64,000 bases of DNA from Methanomassiliicoccaceae archaeon UBA404 (GTDB lineage: Archaea > Thermoplasmatota > Thermoplasmata > Methanomassiliicoccales > Methanomethylophilaceae): positions 6,952 through 70,951 of the forward strand of contig DAHY01000005.1 in the NCBI GenBank assembly GCA_002498605.1. The letters run 5' to 3'. The notes under the pieces are model-generated. The model ran no database searches. It was given only the letters and a program-made list of their open reading frames with translations, and was not told the origin of the DNA. Of the stretch, positions 38,207 to 45,938 are shown in pieces (within the stretch, counting starts at the first letter, position 1; each line of letters begins with the position of its first letter). Both the position numbers and the translations under genes were made by a program.

Positions 38207-39474
38207 GAAATACGCCTCCATTCTTCTTCGACAGGAGTGTCGAACATCATACCCAACCGTTTTGCATAATCTATTATGCCCGCAGGCCCTACGTGCGGCC
38301 CTCCTATGGTTCGGCATCTCCATTTCAGGTGTATGTCAGAGGGGGCATCCGATAACACAAGGTCGGGCGACAGCGAATCTATGTCTGCACTTATCATATC
38401 CGAAACGTACGGTTCTTTTCCCTCCGAAAGATCGGATCCCATGACCCATCTGTTGTACGTCAACTCTCTTGTTTTCATCACTTCCACATTAAGATCTTCA
38501 AAAAGCTCAAAGAGCCATTGGTAATTTCCGGATGGTCTGGTTACAACCAGAACCTTTCTTCCCGATGTTCTGTTCTTTATTTTCTCGATTTCGGAATCGT
38601 ATGTTTCCCGTATCTGCGCTTTTACCGGGTCCAGATTTCTTCCGGTCAATTCGGAAACTTCGTCCAGCCATCTTTCGGTAGCTTTCATTCCCTGCGGAAG
38701 AGGCTCTTTCATGCGAATCGAACCTATGCTGTCACATATACTGCTGTATGTCCTGTTGAATGTGTAATCATCCGTTGACTGAACAGAATACATGGCCTTT
38801 CCCATTTTCTTTATGTCATCCAGAGTGCATTTTCCGGGATAGATTGTATTTATGGTAAATCCGGCCGCGGACAGTAAATCTTCCACCGACTTGTCGAATA
38901 TTGTGAAGAATTCCCTTCCCGAACGGTAGTCACCCAGAATGTTAATGAGATTCGGATCCTTTTCATCTGTTTTTTCGACAAACTCCATTATTTTATCAAT
39001 AACAAAATTGCGCCCGTCTATAACTCCGCCGGCACCGATGCCGTCCACGGGAACCGGTATGATTGTCACGCCGAGTTCGGAAGACATCCTTGAACAGCAA
39101 TCGATTATGTTATCGCCGATTATTCCGGGAACGCACATCGATATTACGAAAATATGTTCATCGCCGAGTTCGACTCTTTTGCGTATGAGTTTTTCCAAAG
39201 AATCGATGCCGCCGAACACCGATGCGGAATCGTTCAAATCCGTGCAGGATACGTTTTCCCATATTGACTGTTTATCGCCGTGCAAATCACGGTGTATTGT
39301 ACCAAGATCCGAATTGCAACACATCATGTATGCGCAGCTTGTCGGTCCGTGAATGATTGTATGTATGCCTCTTATTCTCGAAGTGTACATAACGGCGCCT
39401 CTGCCGGCGCAGGACTTCAGAGACCTGCAGTCATTAACGGAATTTTTTCCTCTTTTGTAATTCAGACTTCCCGA
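38203..39474 (-). CDS. Nitrogenase component 1-like protein (first NifD/E-type subunit); start unusual
   Basis: The recognised part from the ATG at 39390 is about 395 residues, with HGPTSCAYMM, VFGGIDSLEKLI and the cysteine before the glycine-rich turn in SMCVPGIIGDN. These are the spacings of NifE/NifD-type cluster ligands. Upstream of 39390 the same frame stays open back to the TAG that ends the NifH-like gene. It encodes CRSLKSCAGRGAV directly before the ATG, which continues the family's N-terminal pattern (SCxxxGA before the HGP motif). No ATG, GTG or TTG lies in that extension. Either a CTG starts it, or TAG is decoded and the NifH- and NifE-like parts are one polypeptide. I drew the start at the codon after TAG. 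Confidence 0.75.
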   Translation of the reverse strand, partial: SGSLNYKRGKNSVNDCRSLKSCAGRGAVMYTSRIRGIHTIIHGPTSCAYMMCCNSDLGTIHRDLHGDKQSIWENVSCTDLNDSASVFGGIDSLEKLIRKRVELGDEHIFVISMCVPGIIGDNIIDCCSRMSSELGVTIIPVPVDGIGAGGVIDGRNFVIDKIMEFVEKTDEKDPNLINILGDYRSGREFFTIFDKSVEDLLSAAGFTINTIYPGKCTLDDIKKMGKAMYSVQSTDDYTFNRTYSSICDSIGSIRMKEPLPQGMKATERWLDEVSELTGRNLDPVKAQIRETYDSEIEKIKNRTSGRKVLVVTRPSGNYQWLFELFEDLNVEVMKTRELTYNRWVMGSDLSEGKEPYVSDMISADIDSLSPDLVLSDAPSDIHLKWRCRTIGGPHVGPAGIIDYAKRLGMMFDTPVEEEWRRIS

Positions 39475-40302
39475 CTACTCCAAAGGGGTTCCTTTGGCAA
39501 CCAAATCCATGGAATCATCGTCCAGAGGATTCGGGAAATACAATTTATCCCGATTATCCGCTTTGTAAAGAATGTCGTCGGTAACAGTTGAAATTGCACC
39601 TGCGACCTCAGAATTCGAATAAAGTTCCGCCACGGTTTTTCCTTCGGCTTCCGCTTCTGCAAACAGAGAGTCGCGTCCGATATGCGAAACGATGGGGAGT
39701 CCGACGCCGTCGGCGAAGTTTTTAACATATTCGTATTCGCCTTCCATTCCCCTTCCGTTAAGAATCAATCCGCCCACACGGGGCCTCCCATCATCATAAT
39801 TCTGTAATCCTTTCAGTATGTTGTTGGCGGCATACAGCGACATAAACTCTCCCGATGTAACGATGTATACGGCATCGGCATAATTTTTACGGAGCGGTAC
39901 GGCAAATCCTCCGCAGACAACATCGCCGAGAACGTCATAGATTTTGATGTCGAAGTCTTCGTCGTTCAATCCGTTTTTTTCAAGAAAATCGAACATCGTC
40001 AATATTCCTCTGCCGGCACACCCCACTCCGGGTTCGGGACCTCCGGCTTCGATGCAACTGACGTCGTTGGATCCCACAGACAGAACTTCTTCAAGTTTTC
40101 TGTGTTCTTTGGGAACTTTCCGAAGATAATCAAGAACGGTATTTTGTGACCTTCCGTTCAAAAGAAGACGAGTCGAATCATGCTTCGGATCGCAACCGAT
40201 TTGCAATACCTTCATGCCTTTATCCGCAAGTGAATATGAGACATTGGCCGAGATTGTGGATTTCCCGATTCCGCCTTTTCCGTATACCGCTACCTGGAAC
40301 AT
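39475..40302 (-). CDS. NifH/BchL/CfbC-like iron protein
   Basis: ATP-dependent electron donor of the nitrogenase superfamily, 275 residues. P-loop GKGGIGKST at residue 9; switch cysteines are in GVGCAGRG and DVVCGGFAVPLR, which hold the bridging [4Fe-4S] cluster between two monomers. It is shaped like CfbC, the F430-pathway reductase. But CfbC works with one CfbD, whereas here two different component-1 genes follow. It ends in TAG, the frame staying open into the next gene. The start lies 5 bp from the operator, so the transcript may be leaderless. Confidence 0.92.
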   Translation of the reverse strand: MFQVAVYGKGGIGKSTISANVSYSLADKGMKVLQIGCDPKHDSTRLLLNGRSQNTVLDYLRKVPKEHRKLEEVLSVGSNDVSCIEAGGPEPGVGCAGRGILTMFDFLEKNGLNDEDFDIKIYDVLGDVVCGGFAVPLRKNYADAVYIVTSGEFMSLYAANNILKGLQNYDDGRPRVGGLILNGRGMEGEYEYVKNFADGVGLPIVSHIGRDSLFAEAEAEGKTVAELYSNSEVAGAISTVTDDILYKADNRDKLYFPNPLDDDSMDLVAKGTPLE

Positions 40303-40619
40303 ATAAAGTTGGATATATTATCCAACTATTAATTTGTTATTAACAGGTATGACCGAATGCGATTTTATCGATGTTAAGGTTTATGATTATTTTTCCGAAG
40401 AGAACCATTACTGGGTATTGAATCGTCGAACAAATACTGCAGGCAACAATGATTGATTAAACTTAGGATTTCTAAAAAAAACAAATTATTCACAGTGAAT
40501 CATGCAGATAATTTAAAAATCGGACGATCTACGAACACGTAAAGTATTATTAAAAATTCAAAGAAGAAAAGTGTTGTTCCCTCTCCGATCCGAAGAGGGA
40601 GGCATTTAAATGCGCAAGG
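40303..40619. other. Intergenic region between nifH-like operon and tRNA-Trp
   Basis: AT-rich; it holds the operator at 40310-40324 and the nifH-like promoter. I see no further gene. Confidence 0.5.
40310..40324 (-). promoter_or_regulatory. Palindromic operator before the nifH-like operon
   Basis: TGGATATATTATCCA within the palindrome GTTGGATATATTATCCAAC (40308-40326), which ends 5 bp before the ATG at 40302. A bound protein would cover the transcription and translation start. Confidence 0.82.
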
Positions 40620-40789
40620 TGGGAGCAGAGGGATTTGAACCCCCATCAGCGGGTTTCCACCACGGGGGGAGCGACCCCCCATGAAATTATTGAGTCATCG
40701 CTCCAGTTATTCATCATAACTCAGCCAACTCAATTCAATCACACTCGATAACTGGAGCCCGCCAGTCTGCCAGGTTAGCCTATACTCCC
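40620..40789 (-). tRNA. tRNA-Trp (CCA) with about 97-nt intron
   Basis: Acceptor GGGAGTA pairs with TGCTCCC. The anticodon stem is GCGGG/CCCGC and the loop after splicing CTCCAGA. The intron lies after position 37, at about 40655-40751. As in other euryarchaea the intron looks like a box C/D guide RNA. It has ATGATGA-like boxes, and an ATAACTGGAGC segment perfectly complementary to the exon-intron junction over the anticodon, placed so that C34 would be the methylated base. Confidence 0.9.
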
Positions 40790-40809
40790 TTGGGATGAAT
40801 GTGATTTCA

Positions 40810-40917
40810 TCACTGTTTGCGCATCTTGGCTGCTCTCTTTCTCCTTCTCATCTTCTTTTTGCGCCATTTCCAGCGTTGATTGCCGGCTTTTTTCCAGGCG
40901 CGCGAACTTCTCTTCAT
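40810..40917 (-). CDS. rpl41e: Ribosomal protein eL41
   Basis: 35 residues, mainly lysine and arginine: it begins MKRSSRAWKKAG, contains WKWRKKKMRRRKRA and ends KMRKQ. This tiny, very basic helix matches eL41 of the large ribosomal subunit in length and composition. It is too short for default gene finding. It sits between tRNA-Trp and tRNA-Arg. The first ten residues are not typical, so the start may be internal. Confidence 0.7.
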   Translation of the reverse strand: MKRSSRAWKKAGNQRWKWRKKKMRRRKRAAKMRKQ

Positions 40918-40958
40918 TGATATTCTCCTCTTATTGAACGTAAGCCATTTAGGCTCTA

Positions 40959-41062
40959 TGGCGGGCCCGTCGGGACTTTCGGTTTCTTTAGTATTGAAAC
41001 TTTCGAACCCGAGGCGTCTGGCTTAGAAGGCCAGCGCTATATCCTGGCTAAGCCACAGGCCC
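40959..41062 (-). tRNA. tRNA-Arg (TCT) with 26-nt intron in the T-loop
   Basis: Acceptor GGGCCTG pairs with CGGGCCC, anticodon loop CTTCTAA between CTGGC and GCCAG, discriminator G, CCA encoded. The T-arm is interrupted at 40976-41001. TTCG pairs with CGAA as a 4-bp central helix flanked by 3-nt bulges AAA and AGT, with the outer GGG/CCC and inner GTTTC/GAAAC helices. That is an exact bulge-helix-bulge splice motif. Splicing after the second bulge base restores the 7-nt T-loop TTCGAAT. Confidence 0.9.
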
Positions 41063-41095
41063 GCAGGGTTAAAACGTCTTTACTCATTTAAAGGT

Positions 41096-41710
41096 TTACA
41101 TACCGAATATAATTCCTTCCGTTTGGGAGGCGTACTTCAGGTACACATCATAGAGTGAACCGTACCCCATGTAGATACTCACTCCTTCGGCTACACAAAT
41201 AATACCCAGCAGAAACAGCAAAGGCCACCAGTTCAGTATTTTACCGAAAACCTTTATGATTTCTTCGCCAAAATTCGTGATCATGTAAACTATGGAACCG
41301 GCAACCACCGACAGTATTATTCTCGGCCACCCTTCGGACAGGAACGTTATGTCGAATCCGAACAGTTCGGCACCGACCAGCGTTCCCAACAGGATATATG
41401 CGATAACCATGATAAACAGGGCCAACAACGCGGCGAAATGAACTTCCCGGAAGGGTCTGATCAATAAAGCGAATCCGCCTATCGCAACTATTATCGTAGT
41501 TGCAAGATTCAATCCGTTCCATCCTACGGCCGCGACGTAAATCATTGCCGCACCGGCCAAGAGTCCCAGAAACATGAGGAATTTGTATTTTGTCGAATCC
41601 TTATCTTTCAGATAAGAATATACCACCAATATTGCAACGATTCCGCCTATTACCAGGACCAATTCCGTGGTATGGTCTATCAACCATTCCAGAATTGCAT
41701 CTGTATCCAT
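41096..41710 (-). CDS. Multi-pass membrane protein of unknown function
   Basis: 204 residues with six hydrophobic segments, not recognised. The N-terminus is outside-acidic (MDTDAILEWLIDHT), followed by segments at about 15-32, 42-60, 67-83, 90-112, 125-143 and 160-180. No catalytic motif is visible. A degenerate version of the operator (TTGGATAATATATCAG) lies directly before the start, with two mismatches in the second half. Confidence 0.65.
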   Translation of the reverse strand: MDTDAILEWLIDHTTELVLVIGGIVAILVVYSYLKDKDSTKYKFLMFLGLLAGAAMIYVAAVGWNGLNLATTIIVAIGGFALLIRPFREVHFAALLALFIMVIAYILLGTLVGAELFGFDITFLSEGWPRIILSVVAGSIVYMITNFGEEIIKVFGKILNWWPLLFLLGIICVAEGVSIYMGYGSLYDVYLKYASQTEGIIFGM

Positions 41711-42146
41711 GCTGATATATTATCCAATTTGATTATAAGCTTTGAGAATGAAATAAATTCGTTGGCATAAATTTTGTTGCCGATGGAACCGGAAAATCAT
41801 TTTTTATTATGAATTCGGTTATAATACCAAAAAAAGTATTGTTGTTTAAAATCGGATTTGAAATCTGCGCCGATTAACGTCTCATACCCTGTGTTCCGAT
41901 AATAACTTGAAAATCTACTGCATTTTACAGTAAATTTTCAAGATATCTTAGATTATACAGAGCATCCGATTCAAATCGGGAAATTGAAAAACATGATTCC
42001 GCGGTATAATGTCAATGTCCCCCGCGAAGAAATTGTCCCGATTCTCATAATTCCATACGTCGGTCATCGATGCTGTTGTATGTTTTTAACGCATGACTGA
42101 GTGATTTCCTGATTGGATCGGAGATAAACATCCGATTTGTGGATTA
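41711..42146. other. Intergenic region with a 37-bp palindrome
   Basis: Low-complexity AT-rich DNA. The only structure I can support is the palindrome at 41906-41942, matched by a second copy at 43410-43448 beyond the ATPase gene. No open frame of note. Confidence 0.5.
41906..41942. repeat. 37-bp palindrome, copy A (downstream of DUF4143 ATPase)
   Basis: CTTGAAAATCTACTG, a 7-bp spacer, and CAGTAAATTTTCAAG: arms match at 14 of 15 positions. A close relative with the same spacer length lies at 43410-43448. Confidence 0.75.
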
Positions 42147-43394
42147 TTACAGATCCAGACTGTTTTCATCGAGAAGAAACTGTTTGATTCCGATGGTAAT
42201 TATACCGTTCCCGTCCGTCCACGGACGGATGTCATCTCCGGTAATGATAATCTTCCTGAAGGAATCCCCAATTTTTTCAAAGGGTCTTGTCTCCTGTTCA
42301 CGCTTTTTTTCATCCGGGATTCCGTACGCAGATTGGATGTAGTATCTGGAATCTCCTTTGTTTACTACGAAATCAATTTCCATCTGCCTGTATTCGGATA
42401 TGCCCTCCTTGGACACCCTTGATTCGATTACTCCCACGTCAACGGAATATCCGCGGGACCTGAGTTCGTTGTAGATTATGTTCTCCATTATATGGGTGGG
42501 TTCCTGCTGCCTGAAATTGAGTCTCGCATTCCTGAGACCTATGTCGGCGATGTAATATTTATACGGGGTGTCAAGATATTTTCGCCCCTTTACATCATAT
42601 CGTTCTGCTTTCTCAAAAAGGAACGATTCTTCGAGAAGCTCCAAATATCTATGGACGGTATTGTTGGATACGGAACGGCCTGACGTACGCAGTGCATTTG
42701 ATATTCTTGTGGGATTGGTAAGCGAACCCGTGGACGAGCATAAGGTGTCGACTATCTGTCCGAGTCCTTCTGCCGACTGTATTCTGTTTCTTTCTGAAAT
42801 ATCCTTCAGATACACCTCATCAATAAGATTTCCGAGATATGAGAATCTCTGCTCATCGTCTATCCTCGTCAGCAGTTCGGGCATACCGCCGAATGTCATA
42901 TACTGCTTCCACGCATAGTCGACATCGGAAAATACAGACGAAAACTCGGAAAATGAGAGTGGGTAGATACGGACTTCATCGCCTCTGCCCCTGAATTCAG
43001 TCAAAACGTCCTTAGACAGGAACTTAGAGTTGCTGCCCGTTACATAAGTATCTACATTGGGCATATGCCTGAGACCGTTTATCACATCGGCAAAATCCCG
43101 TACATATTGGATTTCGTCAAGAATGACATAATATTTTTCGGAACGGTTCTCTGTGGCTTTGACGATGGTTGAATATAACGCATCCGGGTCACGTAGATTT
43201 TTGTTCTTTATGTCGTCCAAGGCTATCGCCACAATGTTATCTGCGGGAACTCCCTCAGAAAGAAGATGATCTCTGAAAAGTTTGAACAGAAGATAGGATT
43301 TACCGCATCGCCTTATGCCTGTGATGACTTTGACGGAACCGTTCCATTTCCTTCCGATAAGCCTTCTGAGATACCTGTTCCTTTCGATTTCCAT
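42147..43394 (-). CDS. DUF4143-family ATPase (AAA_14 + DUF4143)
   Basis: 415 residues. The N-terminal ATPase has Walker A GIRRCGKSYLLF near residue 25 and Walker B YYVILDEIQYV near 93, then TGSNSKFLSKDV. The C-terminal DUF4143 domain begins around residue 200, with RYLELLEESFLFEKAERYDVKG. This family is common, patchily distributed and of unknown role; copies often move between genomes. Matching 37-bp palindromes flank the gene, the upstream one 16 bp before the start. Confidence 0.92.
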   Translation of the reverse strand: MEIERNRYLRRLIGRKWNGSVKVITGIRRCGKSYLLFKLFRDHLLSEGVPADNIVAIALDDIKNKNLRDPDALYSTIVKATENRSEKYYVILDEIQYVRDFADVINGLRHMPNVDTYVTGSNSKFLSKDVLTEFRGRGDEVRIYPLSFSEFSSVFSDVDYAWKQYMTFGGMPELLTRIDDEQRFSYLGNLIDEVYLKDISERNRIQSAEGLGQIVDTLCSSTGSLTNPTRISNALRTSGRSVSNNTVHRYLELLEESFLFEKAERYDVKGRKYLDTPYKYYIADIGLRNARLNFRQQEPTHIMENIIYNELRSRGYSVDVGVIESRVSKEGISEYRQMEIDFVVNKGDSRYYIQSAYGIPDEKKREQETRPFEKIGDSFRKIIITGDDIRPWTDGNGIITIGIKQFLLDENSLDL

Positions 43395-43740
43395 ATTATC
43401 GCATCCGTAAATTGAAAATTTACTGCAATTTACAGTGGATTTTCAATTGATAATTATTTATCGTGATTAAAATGTTTCGTTGAGCCGACCGCAACTGACT
43501 GTAATCGTAGAATTTTTCCTGTCACGTTGTGTATGGTTGAACATACGACATACCCGAAAACTTCTCCGTCCCGCCGTTAACCGTCCGCAAAAAAACTCTC
43601 TTTTAAACAGCATCCTGCATAAACTCATAACAATATCCCATAGCCGGACAGTGACGTTACGGCGCGGATCATCGCGCCCTCTGAACGAATGTTCGGGCAT
43701 GTGTAAGTATTTATATCTCGGATTCCGATAACCGACTGAT
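43395..43740. other. Intergenic region upstream of the DUF4143 ATPase
   Basis: It contains the palindrome at 43410-43448. The remainder has no gene I can support; a 77-codon open frame there lacks family character. Confidence 0.45.
43410..43448. repeat. 37-bp palindrome, copy B (upstream of DUF4143 ATPase)
   Basis: AATTGAAAATTTACTG, a 7-bp spacer CAATTTA, and CAGTGGATTTTCAATT: arms match at 14 of 16 positions. It is 16 bp before the ATPase start, a natural operator position. Confidence 0.75.
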
Positions 43741-44058
43741 ATGGATATTCAGAATGCCGATTTCGTGATGTTTGCCGTATTCCTGGTTACTTCGGCAGTG
43801 CTTGCTTTGATAGGAACACAGTTTCTGAAGGGCAAATGGCTTGAATATATCACTCTCATCGATGCGAAGAAATACGACCGTGAATCCTTATCCGGAATTT
43901 CTGCGGCAATGATGTTTGCCTGTGCCCTGGCATTTTCGCTCTGTGCCGTGGGTTTTTTCTTTAATCTGGCCGGAATTTTCATTGTTTTATGCATAACAGT
44001 CTGTATTGTCACCATGATTGCGGGGTATTATCGTATTTTTAATCTGAAAAAAATATGA
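43741..44058 (+). CDS. Small three-helix membrane protein (DUF3784-like)
   Basis: 105 residues with three hydrophobic segments at about 9-27, 55-75 and 80-98, and a KGKWLEYITLID loop followed by KYDRESLSGISA between the first two. The layout and loop resemble DUF3784 proteins, but identity is uncertain. Function unknown. Confidence 0.6.
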   Translation: MDIQNADFVMFAVFLVTSAVLALIGTQFLKGKWLEYITLIDAKKYDRESLSGISAAMMFACALAFSLCAVGFFFNLAGIFIVLCITVCIVTMIAGYYRIFNLKKI

Positions 44059-44198
44059 CCGTACCATGTTAGATTCTCAACGGAATCTGTATCGCTTTTC
44101 TGAAAATCTTGGGTGATTTTACCGATACGCGGGTAATGCTGTTTCTAATATTTCGATAAAGACCTGCCCCAATCAAAAAAATACTCAAAAGGGAGGAA

Positions 44199-44274
44199 TG
44201 GTGGACAGGGCGAGATTCGAACTCGCGACCTCTACAATGCCAATGTAGCGATCTTCCAACTGATCTACCTGCCC
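44199..44274 (-). tRNA. tRNA-Ala (GGC)
   Basis: Acceptor GGGCAGG pairs with CCTGTCC, including the G3-U70 pair that marks alanine tRNA. Anticodon arm CTACA-TTGGCAT-TGTAG gives GGC. T-loop TTCGAAT, discriminator A, CCA encoded. No intron. Confidence 0.95.
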
Positions 44275-44338
44275 GGTGATTTCAGAGGATATGATATTTC
44301 TATTAAAGGTTTACTAAGAAGCCGTCGTTGCAAAGAGG

Positions 44339-45748
44339 TCAGAAGTTCTCTTTGAGAGTGGATTGATACCTGTGAACCTCGCCCGGAATCATAGTCGGAT
44401 ATTTTCCGGACACGCAGGCAAGACACAAATCGCCTTCCGGCAGATCGATGGCCTCTATCAGACCTTCGACGCTTATGTATGCCAGACTGTCGGCGTTTAT
44501 GATTTGTCTGATTTGTTCAACGGTATGATCTGCACCTATAATCTGTTCCCGGGTTTTCATGTCGACTCCGTAATAACAGGGTGCGACTATGGGCGGGCAT
44601 CCCACCCTTACATGGACTTCTAACGCGCCGGCGCTTCTCAGCATACTGATGAGTTTCTTCAGCGTGGTGCCTCTGACAATGCTGTCGTCTACGATTAAAA
44701 TCCGTTTACCGTTGACCGTGCTTTTTATCGGATTCATTTTTGTCGATACGGCCACTTCCCTTTGTCTTTGATCCGGAAGTATGAACGTCCGTTCCGCAAA
44801 ACGGTTTTTCATGAACCCTTCTTCGTAGGGTATTTTTGACTCGACGGAAAATCCTATGGCGTGGGCCCTCCCGGAGTCCGGTATGGGCATTATCAAATCG
44901 ACGTCCGCGGGACTTTCTTTCGCCAGTATTTCCCCGATTCTTCTTCTTACGTGATATACCTCTTTTCCGTCCAGAACGGAATCGGGCCTTGCAAAATAAA
45001 CCCATTCGAACATGCAATGGGCTTTGGGAGCGTTGATGTTGTAAGGATAACTTTTCACTTCGTTGGGAGTTATTTCAACGATTTCTCCGGGCATGACATC
45101 CCGTATAAGTTCCCCGTTCAGAGCGTCCAACGCGGCGGATTCGGATACCAGCATGTACCCGTCCCTTATTTTTCCGATACAGAGAGGTTTCATGCCTCTC
45201 GGATCCCGGATTCCGAACAGACGGTCGCCCATCAGTATTACGATGGAGAATGCTCCGTCCAGTTCGGCACAGGTTGCCTTGATGGCTTTTACCGGATCTT
45301 CGTACTGAGCGGAATGTTTGCTCAGAATCTTGGTTACGAGTTCGCTGTCGGAATTTGTAAAGAAAGACGAACCGGTGAAAAGATATTTTTCCATAAGTTG
45401 ATCGAAATTGGTTATGTCGCCGTTATGAGCTATCGCCAACGGGCCGTATCTTGTGGTGGACATCAACGGTTCCGCATACGAACGGCTTACCCTTCCGGCG
45501 TTCGGATATCTTACATGTCCGATTCCCACGGTTCCGTGCAATTTGCCAAGCATGTGTTTGGGCAAAGCCGTCTGTACAAGACCGCTGTCTTTTACAGTGT
45601 CAATAGCCCCTTCAGAATTGTAAACTGATATTCCGGCACTTTCCTGACCTCTGTGCTGGATAATCATAAGGGATTTTTGAATGGCGGGCACGACATTGTT
45701 CTCGGCACTCATACCTACGATGCCGCAACTGTGTTTCGGCCCGACCAT
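44339..45748 (-). CDS. purF: Amidophosphoribosyltransferase
   Basis: First step of purine synthesis: PRPP plus glutamine to phosphoribosylamine. About 469 residues. The start at 45748 gives a 7-residue propeptide before the catalytic cysteine in CGIVGMSAENN. The glutaminase domain has QHRGQESAGI and HNGDI; the PRPP site is ILIVDDSIVRGTT. Cysteines at CMFEW, in GCPPIVAPC and in CLACVSGKYP match the [4Fe-4S] ligands of the Bacillus-type enzyme. GTGAG precedes the start, 9 bp after the eL37 gene. Confidence 0.96.
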   Translation of the reverse strand: MVGPKHSCGIVGMSAENNVVPAIQKSLMIIQHRGQESAGISVYNSEGAIDTVKDSGLVQTALPKHMLGKLHGTVGIGHVRYPNAGRVSRSYAEPLMSTTRYGPLAIAHNGDITNFDQLMEKYLFTGSSFFTNSDSELVTKILSKHSAQYEDPVKAIKATCAELDGAFSIVILMGDRLFGIRDPRGMKPLCIGKIRDGYMLVSESAALDALNGELIRDVMPGEIVEITPNEVKSYPYNINAPKAHCMFEWVYFARPDSVLDGKEVYHVRRRIGEILAKESPADVDLIMPIPDSGRAHAIGFSVESKIPYEEGFMKNRFAERTFILPDQRQREVAVSTKMNPIKSTVNGKRILIVDDSIVRGTTLKKLISMLRSAGALEVHVRVGCPPIVAPCYYGVDMKTREQIIGADHTVEQIRQIINADSLAYISVEGLIEAIDLPEGDLCLACVSGKYPTMIPGEVHRYQSTLKENF

Positions 45749-45756
45749 ATTCTCAC

Positions 45757-45927
45757 TTATTCGCGGGCTTTGGCCCAATTATATTCTCTGAATTTGGCGG
45801 TTTTACCGTAACCACAGGAAGCGCATACGCCCTTCCTTATGTGATATGCACTTCTACCGCATCTGCGGCAAGGGATGTGCACTTTCTTGGTGTTGTGTCT
45901 GCCCTGTGCCGATGTTCCTGCTCCCAT
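45757..45927 (-). CDS. rpl37e: Ribosomal protein eL37
   Basis: 56 residues: begins MGAGTSAQGRHN, with a zinc ribbon CRRCGRSAYHIRKGVCASCG. The length and four cysteines are typical of eL37. It lies between LSm and purF, and the LSm-eL37-purF order is a common archaeal arrangement. Confidence 0.95.
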   Translation of the reverse strand: MGAGTSAQGRHNTKKVHIPCRRCGRSAYHIRKGVCASCGYGKTAKFREYNWAKARE

Positions 45928-45938
45928 TGTATCACTCC

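Noticed and set aside
36956..40302. True nitrogenase (nifHDK) for nitrogen fixation
   Set aside because: No nifB, nifE/N pair or FeMo-cofactor ligands are visible, the proteins are short, and one subunit lacks a P-cluster cysteine. The neighbours are chelatase and transport genes.
39475..40302. CfbC of coenzyme F430 synthesis
   Set aside because: Possible by sequence shape, but CfbC pairs with a single CfbD, and here two different component-1 genes follow with CobN-like genes beside them. Not excluded without phylogeny.
41715..41735. Eighth operator copy before the membrane protein at 41096-41710
   Set aside because: Only the first half matches (TTGGAT); the second half has two mismatches, so it was not counted.
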